64,000 nt of DNA, from the NCBI GenBank assembly GCA_023417655.1, contig JAEZFD010000043.1, positions 148,817 to 212,816 on the forward strand, given 5' to 3'. Positions 56,117 to 64,000 of the stretch are shown here, in pieces. The stretch is from Planctomycetota bacterium. Its GTDB lineage: Bacteria > Planctomycetota > Planctomycetia > Planctomycetales > Planctomycetaceae. Position numbers and translations under genes: made by a program. The notes under the pieces were generated by a model. The model worked only from the letters and a program-made list of their open reading frames with translations. It did no database searches and was not told the DNA's origin. Each line of letters starts with the position of its first letter. Position 1 is the stretch's first letter.

Positions 56117-56515
56117 CTACTTCTTCGCCCAATAGTCCACTACGGTCACGTCTTCGAGCAGTGGCCGCAACTGTGCGACGAACTCTTTATGTGCCGGATG
56201 GGGGAGGTAAGCATCACGTCCGGCTTCGTCCGCGAAGGTGACAAGGAAGCAATGAGTAAAGCCTTTGTTTTTCCCTTCCGGACTACTGTCGGTGCCCCAT
56301 TCAAACTCTTTGATTTCAGGGATGCGTGACGGCAGTTTCTGGAACTCCTTTACCAGGTGATCGATCTGCGACGGCGTTGCATCGGCTTTGAATTTGAAGA
56401 GCACGACATGGCGGAGACGCTCCGAGGTCCCCTTCTCTGCTCGTGATGTGTTGATCAACAAACCGGAAACCACGAGCAGGGCGATTCCCAGACAGAGCAG
56501 TGTCATCGTCTTCAT
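56117..56515 (-). CDS. Secreted Dabb (stress-responsive alpha/beta barrel) protein
   Basis: 132 residues. A signal-like segment (MTLLCLGIALLVVSGLLI) comes first, then the Dabb domain: LRHVVLFKFKADATPSQIDH, FEWGTDSSPEGKNKGFTHCF and AGRDAYLPHPAHKEFVAQL with the conserved HPAH. Most Dabb proteins are small cytoplasmic dimeric barrels; an exported copy with a signal peptide is a planctomycete habit. Biochemical role unknown. Confidence 0.87.
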   Translation of the reverse strand: MKTMTLLCLGIALLVVSGLLINTSRAEKGTSERLRHVVLFKFKADATPSQIDHLVKEFQKLPSRIPEIKEFEWGTDSSPEGKNKGFTHCFLVTFADEAGRDAYLPHPAHKEFVAQLRPLLEDVTVVDYWAKK

Positions 56516-56850
56516 TTGTCATTCTTTCTGTTCAAAAGCGGACACAGTGACAGGTTTCATGATACGAAAGGGCTTGTACGTTTCACAACCGGGTCGTTGT
56601 AAATCCTTTGGGGGAATGAGGTTTCTCGTGTCTCCTGACCTTTGACAGAGCTTTGACACTTCTCGCAGAAGTTTGACTGAAGTTTTCCGCTCATCTGACA
56701 CACAATCGAAAATGATGATGTAAAACAATCTCAAGAATTGCCGAGCGACATCTCCCTCCCCGACCTGTTTCCATTCCTGGAATTTTTCGAGGAAGGCCGA
56801 AGTGCCGGGGATTGCTTCCCTTGAACAGAGTTGATGTAGGAAACTGAACA
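56516..56850. other. Divergent intergenic region
   Basis: About 335 bases between the Dabb gene and the desaturase. No gene or clear site recognised. Confidence 0.4.
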
Positions 56851-57957
56851 ATGTCTCCAAATGTCCTGAATTCCGTAGCAGAGGATCTGGACTCACCCCT
56901 GAGTTCAGCGGCAGGGACCGAGACTGCACCGGCGGCAGAATTGCAGCCAGCGCAGAAAGTGACTGGACCGGATGTTCCCGTTCCACCGGGGCCTGACAGT
57001 GAAGTCGCAATGGTCGACACCGCGGTTGTCGACACCGCGGTTGTCGATAGCGCATCGTCAGCGGGTCGGCCCGTCAGCGCGGCGGCCCGTGAACGTGCTG
57101 AGATCGTCGATTACTTTTCGAAAGACAATTTGCGCTGGAATAATATCGACTGGATCGTGGCCAGCTGGATGGTCGCCATGCACGTCGGTGCTCTGGTGGC
57201 TCCATTCTTTTTTACCTGGGAAGCCGTCATTACTGCGATCGTCCTGCACTGGGCGACCTGTAGTATCGGGATCTGTCTGACCTTCCACCGCTGCCTGTCC
57301 CATCGATCGTTGAAGCTGAAGGCTCCTGCAAAATTTGTGGGAGTGCTCTGCGGAACAATCGCCGGTGAGGGAACGCCACTCATGTGGGCAGCGACCCATC
57401 GTGTTCACCACGGTCATGCCGATTTGCCGGGTGACCCACACTCTCCACTGGAAGGCCCATGGTGGTCGCACCTGTGGTGGATGATGGTTAAAACATCTGA
57501 TCGCAAGAAGCAGCTGCTGTATCAATACTATGCTCCGGATCTCTGTCGGGATCCGATGCTGCAGTTCTTTGACCGGACCTTCGCTTTATGGCTCTGGGGA
57601 AGCGGCATTCTGCTGCTCGTCATCGGTGGACTGCCAATGCTCCTGTGGGGGATGTGCGTTCGCATGGTGCTGGCCTACCACAGCACCTGGTTCGTGAACT
57701 CCGCAACTCACCTGTGGGGTTACCGGAACTATGAGACAACTGACGCTTCACGCAATCTGTGGTGGGTCGCACTGTTCGCCTATGGAGAAGGCTGGCACAA
57801 CAATCACCACGCTCACCCTCGTCTGGCTCGCGCCGGGCATCGCTGGTGGGAATTCGATATGACCTGGTGGGCGATTTCGTTGCTGCGGGCTGTGGGTCTG
57901 GCGACTGATGTCGATGACCGCATTCCGAAGCCGAAAGCTCTGCCGACTGCTGATTAG
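56851..57957 (+). CDS. Acyl-lipid/acyl-CoA fatty-acid desaturase
   Basis: 368 residues. A Pro/Ala-rich N-terminal 80 residues with a duplicated VDTAV (encoded by two 15-base units near 57015-57044) precedes the membrane desaturase. The three His boxes are FHRCLSH (146-151), HRVHHGH (183-189) and a C-terminal NNHHAHPRLARAGHRWWE, placing it in the Delta-9 stearoyl-type family with di-iron active site. It needs an electron donor not encoded nearby. Likely introduces a double bond in membrane fatty acids to adjust fluidity. Monocistronic with a strong terminator. Confidence 0.93.
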   Translation: MSPNVLNSVAEDLDSPLSSAAGTETAPAAELQPAQKVTGPDVPVPPGPDSEVAMVDTAVVDTAVVDSASSAGRPVSAAARERAEIVDYFSKDNLRWNNIDWIVASWMVAMHVGALVAPFFFTWEAVITAIVLHWATCSIGICLTFHRCLSHRSLKLKAPAKFVGVLCGTIAGEGTPLMWAATHRVHHGHADLPGDPHSPLEGPWWSHLWWMMVKTSDRKKQLLYQYYAPDLCRDPMLQFFDRTFALWLWGSGILLLVIGGLPMLLWGMCVRMVLAYHSTWFVNSATHLWGYRNYETTDASRNLWWVALFAYGEGWHNNHHAHPRLARAGHRWWEFDMTWWAISLLRAVGLATDVDDRIPKPKALPTAD

Positions 57958-58011
57958 TTCACTATCGAGTGAAGAATGAAGCGTCGGAGTCATCAACTTC
58001 GCTGAAAAACG

Positions 58012-58045
58012 AAACTCGCATGGTCTGCACCATGCGAGTTTTTTC
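58012..58045. terminator. Terminator between desaturase and uvrB
   Basis: A 12-bp stem (AAACTCGCATGG with 58030-58041, 6-base loop) followed by six U on the plus strand; the minus strand also has U-rich sequence after the stem, so it probably serves both genes. Confidence 0.92.
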
Positions 58046-58083
58046 ATTGGAAAACCTTGTTGCAGCCAGATTGCAGCGGGGTC

Positions 58084-60252
58084 TCAAACACCTCGTTTTG
58101 GACGAGGAACGCGACCTCGGCTGCTGCTGCCGCCATTTCCGTCTCCCCGACCGCCGCCGCGTGAGCCGCCACCGCGTCCCCCGCGACCCTTCCCCTTCTT
58201 TCCACGGCCTCGTTCACCGCGTGCCGATCTTGAGAACCCCGGCGTCGATTCGTCTCCCTCCTGAATGGAATCATTGCCGGAGGCCAATTGACGCTGCAGG
58301 GACGTAATGCGGTCACGGAGTTGAGCGGCTCGTTCGAACTCGAGGTTCTCGGCAGCCGCCAGCATCTCTTTCTCAAGTTCGTTGAGGAACTCCTGTGTGA
58401 TATAACGGGTTTCGCTCGTCTGTCCGGTCGCCGATTGTTCAATCTTCCGGGCCGAGATCTCTTCTTCGATCCCGCGTTTAATCGCCTTTTTGATCGTCTC
58501 GGGAGTAATCCCATGCTCTTTGTTGTAGCGAAGCTGAAGTTCGCGCCGGCGGTTGGTCTCGTCGATGGCCCGTTGCATGCTTTGAGTCACAGTGTCTGCA
58601 TAGAGAATGACTTCTGCATTCACGTTTCGGGCTGAGCGGCCGATCGTCTGGATGAGACTTTTGTCGCTCCGCAGGAAGCCCTCCTTGTCTGCATCGAGAA
58701 TGCAGACAAGCGAGACCTCTGGGAGGTCGAGACCTTCTCTGAGCAGGTTGACCCCGACCAGAGCATCGAACTTTCCTTCCCGGAGTTCTCGCAGGATCTC
58801 AACCCGTTCAATGGCGTCGAGTTCACTGTGTAGCCACTCGCAGAGGATGCCCTCTTCTTTCAGGTAGGCAACGAGGTCTTCCGAGAGCCGTTTTGTCAGC
58901 GTTGTGACAAGTGTCCGTTCACCGCGTGCCGTACGCTGTTTGATCTGTTCGAGGAGATGAGGCACCTGTCCGCGCGCGGATTGAATATGAACTACTGGAT
59001 CAACGAGACCAGTGGGGCGAATGATCTGCTCGACGATTTCGCCTTCGGACTGATCAAGTTCCCAGTCCGACGGGGTCGCCGACACGAAGATTGCCTGATT
59101 GCGCCGGGCGTTCCATTCATCGAACTTCAGCGGGCGGTTATCCATCGCCATCGGCAACCGGAAACCGTGTTCGACGAGGGTCTTCTTACGGGCCTGATCG
59201 CCGTTGTACATCGCACGGATCTGGGGGATCGTCTGGTGCGATTCGTCGACGACGAGCAGGAAGTCATCCGGGAAGAAGTCATAGAGCGTCGCAGGCGGTT
59301 CGCCTGGCTTTCGTTTGGCGAGGGCTCGGGAATAGTTCTCAATCCCTGGGCAGAATCCCGCTTCTCTCAGCAGTTCCATGTCATAACGCGTCCGGGCCGC
59401 AAGTCGCTGAGCCTCCAGCAGTTTTCCTTCTTTTTGAAACAATGCGAGCTGTTGATTCAGTTCTTCCTGAATCTCCTCCATGGCCTCATCAATGCGGCTC
59501 TGCGGGAGGACGAAGTGCTTCGCCGGGTAGATGTAGATGTCCTGCAGATTCTTGCTGCCGGTGCCTGAGACCGGATCAATGATGGAGAGCTTTTCGACTT
59601 CGTCTCCCCAGAGTTCGATGCGGTAGGCGAACTCTTCGTAGGCCGGCCAGACTTCGATCACGTCTCCGCGAACACGGAACTTGCTGCGCTGAAACTCGAT
59701 GTCGTTGCGGTCGTATTGAATGTCGACGAGCTTCATCAGCAGGTCGTCCCGATCAACAGTCTGCCCGATGCGCAGCGGGACCATCATCGCCAGATAGTCC
59801 TTTGGCGAACCCAGACCGTAGATGCAGGAGACACTGGCGACCACGATTACATCGCGTCGTGAGACCAGCGCACTTGTGGCGAGCAGGCGGAGCCGGTCGA
59901 TTTCCTCATTGATGCTGGCATCTTTCTCGATGTAGATGTCGCGCTGAGGGATGTACGCTTCCGGCTGGTAATAGTCGTAATAGCTGACGAAGTAGGTGAC
60001 GGCGTTATTGGGGAAGAACTCTTTGAATTCCCCGTACAATTGGGCCGCGAGCGTTTTGTTGTGAGCCAGCACCAGCGTCGGACGCTGCACCTGCTGGATG
60101 ACGTTGGCAATCGTGAACGTCTTTCCGGTGCCGGTCGCTCCGAGCAGTGTCTGTGACCGTTTGCTTTCCTTCAGGCCGCGAACGAGTGACTCGATCGCCT
60201 TGGGCTGATCGCCTCCAGGGGCGAATTCCGACGTGAGATCAAATCGAGACAT
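58084..60252 (-). CDS. uvrB: Excinuclease ABC subunit B with an Arg/Gly-rich tail
   Basis: 722 residues from ATG 60252, chosen because AGGAGGAAA lies 8-11 bases before it (ATG 60276 is an alternative); family length is about 670. Walker [15 protein letters not shown], the beta-hairpin [19 protein letters not shown], the DEAD-like [11 protein letters not shown], the motif [18 protein letters not shown] and the UVR motif [20 protein letters not shown] are all present. UvrB verifies damage in nucleotide excision repair. Beyond the UVR motif lies an unusual 50-residue tail of RG/GR/GK repeats ([15 protein letters not shown] and so on), similar to RGG boxes. Confidence 0.96.
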   Translation of the reverse strand: MSRFDLTSEFAPGGDQPKAIESLVRGLKESKRSQTLLGATGTGKTFTIANVIQQVQRPTLVLAHNKTLAAQLYGEFKEFFPNNAVTYFVSYYDYYQPEAYIPQRDIYIEKDASINEEIDRLRLLATSALVSRRDVIVVASVSCIYGLGSPKDYLAMMVPLRIGQTVDRDDLLMKLVDIQYDRNDIEFQRSKFRVRGDVIEVWPAYEEFAYRIELWGDEVEKLSIIDPVSGTGSKNLQDIYIYPAKHFVLPQSRIDEAMEEIQEELNQQLALFQKEGKLLEAQRLAARTRYDMELLREAGFCPGIENYSRALAKRKPGEPPATLYDFFPDDFLLVVDESHQTIPQIRAMYNGDQARKKTLVEHGFRLPMAMDNRPLKFDEWNARRNQAIFVSATPSDWELDQSEGEIVEQIIRPTGLVDPVVHIQSARGQVPHLLEQIKQRTARGERTLVTTLTKRLSEDLVAYLKEEGILCEWLHSELDAIERVEILRELREGKFDALVGVNLLREGLDLPEVSLVCILDADKEGFLRSDKSLIQTIGRSARNVNAEVILYADTVTQSMQRAIDETNRRRELQLRYNKEHGITPETIKKAIKRGIEEEISARKIEQSATGQTSETRYITQEFLNELEKEMLAAAENLEFERAAQLRDRITSLQRQLASGNDSIQEGDESTPGFSRSARGERGRGKKGKGRGGRGGGSRGGGRGDGNGGSSSRGRVPRPKRGV

Positions 60253-60421
60253 CGCGTGAATTTCCTCCTGAGACATTTCCGTCAATCGCGACTCAGGTGA
60301 GTATACACAAGAACACTGATTGATGGCACGCCAGTCGAGGTGAATGATGGTGGAAGGGGAGCATTGTCGGGATTGTGAAAATCCGCGAGACTTCCCCACT
60401 CGAAATCTGAAAAGGGTGAAC

Positions 60422-60781
60422 ATGTCACTGAGACGAGACTGGCTGCGGAATGCCTTCGCGGTGAATCCTCAACAGGAAGCGCCGACGGAAGAACAGCGAG
60501 AGCTGCTGAAAACGATCTCCCGGGAGATCGTGAAGCGGGGGATGACGGCCCCTGCTCTCGCCTTTCTGGAGATGTCGCGGCCCATGAATTTCCTCGGGGC
60601 GCAGGCCATGCACTTTTTCGCTCCCCTGCTGACGACGATCTTTGATGCACGCGGGTACGAACAATTCAGCCTATTTCTAGAACGTCGGGACTCCATTGAC
60701 TTGTGGTGCGAGCAAATTGAAGAGATCGTCAATGAACCGATCGCCGCCCCACCTGAGCCTGAACCTCCCCAGACGCCATGA
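60422..60781 (+). CDS. Small orphan protein coupled to nucleosidase gene
   Basis: 119 residues from ATG 60422 with AAAGGG before it. The segment MSRPMNFLGAQAMHFFAPLL after KRGMTAPALAFLE is the most conserved-looking part, with helical content and no membrane helix. The C-terminus is Pro/Glu-rich (PPEPEPPQTP). No domain is recognised. Its stop overlaps the start of the nucleosidase gene by 4 bases (ATGA), so the pair is translated together and may act in the same process. Confidence 0.7.
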   Translation: MSLRRDWLRNAFAVNPQQEAPTEEQRELLKTISREIVKRGMTAPALAFLEMSRPMNFLGAQAMHFFAPLLTTIFDARGYEQFSLFLERRDSIDLWCEQIEEIVNEPIAAPPEPEPPQTP

Positions 60782-61551
60782 CCTCCCCACAAGCTCCTGC
60801 GACCGAGAACGAAACTAACGAACCGGTTGTCGGGATCGTCTGCGCCCTGCATCTTGAAGTCGCTCCCTTTCTGGAAAAGGTGAAGCACTACCGGACCGAG
60901 TCTGGCAATGGGTTTCATTTTCGTGGCTGCGGCTGGAAGGGAACCCGACTGTGCCTCGTTGAAGGCGGAACGGGTTATCAGCGGGCCCGACAGGCGACCC
61001 ATGCTCTGATTGATACCTTTCAACCGCCCTACGTGCTCTCGGTTGGCTTCTCCGGAGCACTCGTCCCGGGTCTGAAACAGGGAGACATCGTTGTCGCGAA
61101 TGGAGTGACGAGTGGCGACGGTCAGATTCGCTTGGGAATCGACCTTCGCATGGAAGCCGACCCGGCTCACGGTCTGCACGTCGGACACATTTGCGCCACG
61201 GACCACATTGTCAGGCTTGTGTCGGAGAAAGCGGAGCTGGCCCAGCGGACCGGAGCAATCGCAGTCGACATGGAATCGCTGGGCGTCGCCCGCGTTTGTC
61301 AGGAACGGGGAACAAAATTCCTCGCGGTCCGCGTCATCAGCGATGATCTCTCCAGTGATTTGCCGCCGGAAGTTCTGGCGCTGCTCGGGCCAAAGGGATC
61401 CATCCGGGCAGGTGCCCTCTTCGGAGCCATTCTCAAACGGCCCGGCTGCGTCAAAGATCTGTGGGCACTGCGTGAGAGTGCTGTCCTCTGCTCTGAGCGA
61501 CTGGCACAGTTTCTCCCCGGCATGATTGAACAGCTGCACGTGCATTCGTGA
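60778..61551 (+). CDS. Phosphorylase/MTAN-superfamily nucleosidase
   Basis: 257 residues. It shows the nucleoside phosphorylase fold: VGIVCALHLEVAPFLEKV at the N-terminus, VLSVGFSGALVPGLKQGDIV (the GFSGAL strand) and AIAVDMESLGVARVCQERG (the AVDMES base/ribose site). The family includes MTA/SAH nucleosidase, futalosine hydrolase and HpnG of the hopanoid pathway; the sequence is too divergent for me to choose. It follows a small orphan with a 4-base overlap. An MTAN-like or HpnG-like step is the best guess. Confidence 0.85.
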   Translation: MTSPQAPATENETNEPVVGIVCALHLEVAPFLEKVKHYRTESGNGFHFRGCGWKGTRLCLVEGGTGYQRARQATHALIDTFQPPYVLSVGFSGALVPGLKQGDIVVANGVTSGDGQIRLGIDLRMEADPAHGLHVGHICATDHIVRLVSEKAELAQRTGAIAVDMESLGVARVCQERGTKFLAVRVISDDLSSDLPPEVLALLGPKGSIRAGALFGAILKRPGCVKDLWALRESAVLCSERLAQFLPGMIEQLHVHS

Positions 61552-61886
61552 ATTGCTTAAAGCGGATGCGCAGCCTTTTATTGGGACGACGTCTCGCGGA
61601 TTCAGCGAAGGTGGACCTCCTATCCGCTATGCATCAGCTTTGACGATGACGACGGACAAATATGCCTCTCCTGGGGCGCGCTCCGCTGTTGCAGTTCGTC
61701 AAATCTGCATTGCCGTCAGGACCGGGCGATGCTGACTTATCCGGCAGAATTGGCCTGTTCGTGATGTTGTTCAGCAATCGCACTGTTTCGATCCGTCAAC
61801 ATTGAGAGAGTTTGAGCTAGCGTTACGAGTTGACCGACGAAAGAAATATTGATGATCCTCTGGAGTGCCGAAGGGACCAGGAAGTC
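61552..61886. other. Intergenic before csrA
   Basis: About 335 bases without a supported gene. The frame that enters csrA from 61830 has no start evidence before the ATG at 61887. Confidence 0.4.
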
Positions 61887-62099
61887 ATGCTCGTACTCAG
61901 CCGTAAACAGGATGAAAAAATCATTATCGGCGACTCCATCACGCTGATGGTGGTCTCGATCCAGGGGGATAAAGTCCGTCTGGGAATTGAAGCTCCCAAG
62001 CATGTGAGCATTCACCGGGAAGAGGTCTATCACGCCATCCAGAAGGAGCGTGATCAGACTGAAGAACCGGACCACACCCGCTCCAGCGGTGCGCACTAA
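61887..62099 (+). CDS. csrA: Carbon storage regulator CsrA
   Basis: 70 residues from ATG 61887, the normal size. [39 protein letters not shown] and [16 protein letters not shown] are those of CsrA, including the Leu4/Arg6 and Val42/Arg44-type RNA-binding residues. CsrA binds GGA motifs in mRNA leaders and changes translation and stability; in many bacteria it controls carbon flow, motility and surface structures. The extra acidic tail ([12 protein letters not shown]) is common. Monocistronic, followed by a hairpin. Confidence 0.96.
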   Translation: MLVLSRKQDEKIIIGDSITLMVVSIQGDKVRLGIEAPKHVSIHREEVYHAIQKERDQTEEPDHTRSSGAH

Positions 62100-62111
62100 A
62101 TCACAGTGAAA

Positions 62112-62143
62112 CGCCGACAGATTCATTTCAAAATCTGTCGGCG
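62112..62143 (+). terminator. Hairpin after csrA
   Basis: A 12-bp stem (CGCCGACAGATT with 62132-62143, 8-base loop) lies 13 bases after the csrA stop. There is no U-tract, so it may need Rho or act as a stabiliser. Confidence 0.65.
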
Positions 62144-62289
62144 GATGATCGCATTGAGTGACAGTCAGATTCCGCCGGATCAGCGTCTCTGCGTGTGCTG
62201 ATTCCTGGAATCAGGCGAAGACCTGCTTGCATTGCGCTCCGGCTGCGATGTCGACTCTGCCCTGTCTCATCGGTTGAGCGACTGAGACT

Positions 62290-63735
62290 TCACGGGATCG
62301 TGAACAGGATGTCGCCGGGTTGCCTGCCGAAATTCCAGTCGACCATTCCTCCGTCGTCCTTGCCATCCGGACCGATTGAGTAGACGACGGGTTTTCCGTT
62401 GACGATAGAATATCGCATTGGTCCCTCCTCTGGATCGTACGGATCGAGTGGAACTGCATCGAGCCCCACTTCTTTCGCTGCCGTCTGCAGCAGTTCAGGA
62501 AGCTTGCCATGCTGCAATTGATAGCGGCGCACCGCTGTCAGCAGAATGGCGCCGTTGAGTCTCGCGTGGTCGCGAGCAACGACTTTAATGAACTGGTTGA
62601 CTCCGGGGGCGAACCAGACGCAGATGAGAGGATTTCGCAGTTTCCTGAACCCCAGGGCGAGGGGAATTGAGCCGACGAGAGATTTTGTTTCCTTCTCCAG
62701 CCCGGACTTCATGTCATCGATCATCACCGTCAGCCTGCTCATGACATTGTCCACTTGATGGGGATTGATGGTGGCGGAAAGCGCCTCTGAGAAGAGCTTG
62801 TCTGCGGCGTCCCGCTCAACCTCAAAATCGACCACTCGGATGAACGGATCGAGTTTCTCGAGACCCAACGATTCCGTCTTAAGTTTTCCGCCCCTGAATC
62901 CTTCGATGGTATTTACCAGCATGACGTACTCCGACTTAATCCCCTCGTTGAGAAGGCCAGCTGCGGAACGCTGATGATCCTTCAAAATGGCAAGTATCCT
63001 GTCGCACTCGTCGGCGGTTAACCTGGGATGGCCGAGATAGGAACTCAGCAGCAGCTCGACAGCAGTTTCATCGAGTGATACCGACACGACATCGACAATC
63101 GCCGCCGCCTGTGGTCGAAGGTCGCGGGACAGCCTCAGCAACCTTTGAAGAGTGCGTTCGGCACGTCTGAAGTCAGTTTTTTTGCAGGCATTCACGACAT
63201 CGAGTTGAGTGAGTCGAGCAAAGTCTTGCGCTGTCTGAGCGTGTGGTAACAGGGCACCGAAATCCATTGCGTGGACGAAGAGGCAATTTTTTCGCTTCTG
63301 GGCCTCGTCAATCAACGCGAAATAAGGCTGTGCGTCTTTGAGGATTGCCTCGCCCTCCTCAGAAACCGCGAGTTCCTCAAAGTTCTCGCTCTGAATGATC
63401 GAGGCGATCCGCTCGGTGAACGCCGTCGTGCGAAGTCGGACGGCTGCCTGCTCACTCTGTGGATAGAGATAGAGAAACAACGGCGAGAACTGGCTCATCG
63501 CGTAGATGTAGAGCGGAGCCGCGTTCTCTCCGGGTGGGATCTTGTTCTCAAGGAATCACTTCACGTCGAACGGTTCGCCGGGCCGCTTCCCGACCCAGTC
63601 AGGAAGCGTCGTCGTCGCACCCGGCAGCTGGTAATGGGATTCGTCAATTGGCTGACGCCCCTGTGCCTGTGCCATCTGCTGAGAGACAACCAGCATGAGA
63701 AACACCACCGCAATGGTCCGACAGAAACAATTCAT
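62290..63735 (-). pseudogene. Secreted orphan gene interrupted by an in-frame UGA at codon 60
   Basis: The frame from ATG 63735 (signal peptide CRTIAVVFLMLVVSQQMAQA) runs to the UGA at 63556-63558, then stays open in the same frame to 62290 (481 codons in all counting the UGA). The sequence across the stop is smooth: GEPFDVK, stop, FLENKIPPGENAAPLYIYAM. The C-terminal part reads like other planctomycete proteins of this kind, ending in SIVNGKPVVYSIGPDGKDDG (a segment also seen in other planctomycete exported proteins). A single substitution, a sequencing error or special UGA decoding could explain it; I see no SECIS-type hairpin just after. A shorter product could start at ATG 63498. Confidence 0.7.
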
Positions 63736-63842
63736 CGAATGGCCCTTAACGATTGATGAGCAAACCGGCCTGCTCCTGCGACTGACCCGAGTCGGCAGGA
63801 GCTGCGCGGCCTGACATCGCTGTTTCTCAATAGTCACGCTTC

Positions 63843-64000
63843 TTAGACATCGCACAGGGCGACGGCTTCGGCGAGGCCTTGCCAGGGATCACGGGTGGGA
63901 ATGAATTCCTGCCCGACGTAGCCGGTGTAGCCGACTTCCAGCAGGGCGTTCATCAGAGCGGGATAGTTGATTTCCTGCGTCTGATCGAGTTCTCCACGGC
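63843..64000 (-). CDS. C-terminus of a hydroxypyruvate isomerase-like TIM-barrel protein (5' end outside window)
   Basis: The minus strand from the window edge encodes [20 protein letters not shown], then [20 protein letters not shown] and [10 protein letters not shown] before a TAA. This is the last 50 or so residues of the AP_endonuc_2/xylose-isomerase-like TIM barrels annotated as hydroxypyruvate isomerase or sugar phosphate isomerase/epimerase; the GYVGQEF strand carries the catalytic Glu. The substrate cannot be told from the fragment. Confidence 0.85.
   Translation of the reverse strand, partial: RGELDQTQEINYPALMNALLEVGYTGYVGQEFIPTRDPWQGLAEAVALCDV

Noticed and set aside
60253..60423. 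Longer UvrB starting at 60423
   Set aside because: The extra N-terminal residues do not resemble UvrB and the AGGAGG site lies just before the ATG at 60252.
60469..61545. Minus frame of 358 codons opposite the nucleosidase genes
   Set aside because: Plus-strand genes overlap by ATGA and carry family motifs; the minus frame is a shadow.
63540..63600. Selenocysteine at codon 60 of the disrupted gene
   Set aside because: No bacterial SECIS-like hairpin with a guanine-containing apical loop is visible in the 40 bases after the UGA, and no Sec gene is in the window.
1..64000. tRNA, rRNA, CRISPR and transposase genes
   Set aside because: I scanned for T-loop signatures, regular direct repeats and transposase motifs and found none convincing; a tool search (tRNAscan, CRISPR finder, ISfinder) could still find one.

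Overview
The window comes from a planctomycete, probably of the family Planctomycetaceae; the genus cannot be fixed by eye. The clues are four DUF1559 pseudopilin-like proteins (three with the [18 protein letters not shown] leader), a DUF6800-like basic small protein, many secreted or lipidated orphans, sparse operons with long gaps, and a Gram-negative envelope gene (Kdo transferase, WaaA). I support about 55 protein genes, one cobalamin riboswitch, three damaged genes or remnants, one hairpin-rich repeat element and about 16 terminator-like hairpins. I see no tRNA, rRNA, CRISPR array, prophage or intact insertion sequence.

Layout. 0-2 kb is accessory: a truncated gene, a 166-bp inverted-repeat element, a DUF4926 gene and a leucine-rich-repeat gene broken by two compensating indels. 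2.1-3.9 kb holds a B12 riboswitch followed by a DUF1559 gene and a small lipoprotein. 3.9-7.3 kb (minus) carries DUF1559, hemW, a ComEA-like protein and a Flp-like pilin. 8.2-12.8 kb has a FabH-like thiolase, a small orphan, flotillin FloA, a BON protein and an EVE protein. 13-24.5 kb has a secreted orphan, endonuclease IV, the undecaprenyl-phosphate translocase PopT (DUF368), dxr overlapping rseP, a secreted hydrolase, an NtrC-type regulator without the GAFTGA loop, and PhzF. 24.7-31.2 kb has a secreted FAD protein, DUF6800, a DUF374 acyltransferase, mazG, a Nudix hydrolase, cdd and a secreted esterase.

32-47 kb carries DUF1559, a Tat-exported phospholipase C, dapF, a TPR-like membrane protein, an RluA-type pseudouridine synthase, a FAH-family enzyme, gcvH, rpiB, a YrdC-like/arginine-phosphatase fusion, a methyltransferase, DUF4404, serA and OsmC. 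47-64 kb carries an SGNH-like protein, an SDR remnant, a Wzc-type tyrosine autokinase, an orphan, waaA, a second DUF1559 plus lipoprotein pair, a Dabb protein, a fatty-acid desaturase, uvrB, a nucleosidase pair, csrA, a gene interrupted by UGA, and the end of a hydroxypyruvate-isomerase-like gene.

Functionally this is mostly housekeeping (cell wall and isoprenoid precursors, DNA repair, nucleotide-pool cleaning, amino-acid metabolism) with a large share of exported proteins. The most unusual points are the B12 riboswitch leading into a DUF1559/lipoprotein unit, the fused YrdC-like/pArg phosphatase translationally coupled to rpiB, the regulator lacking GAFTGA, and several disrupted genes that can be read through by eye.
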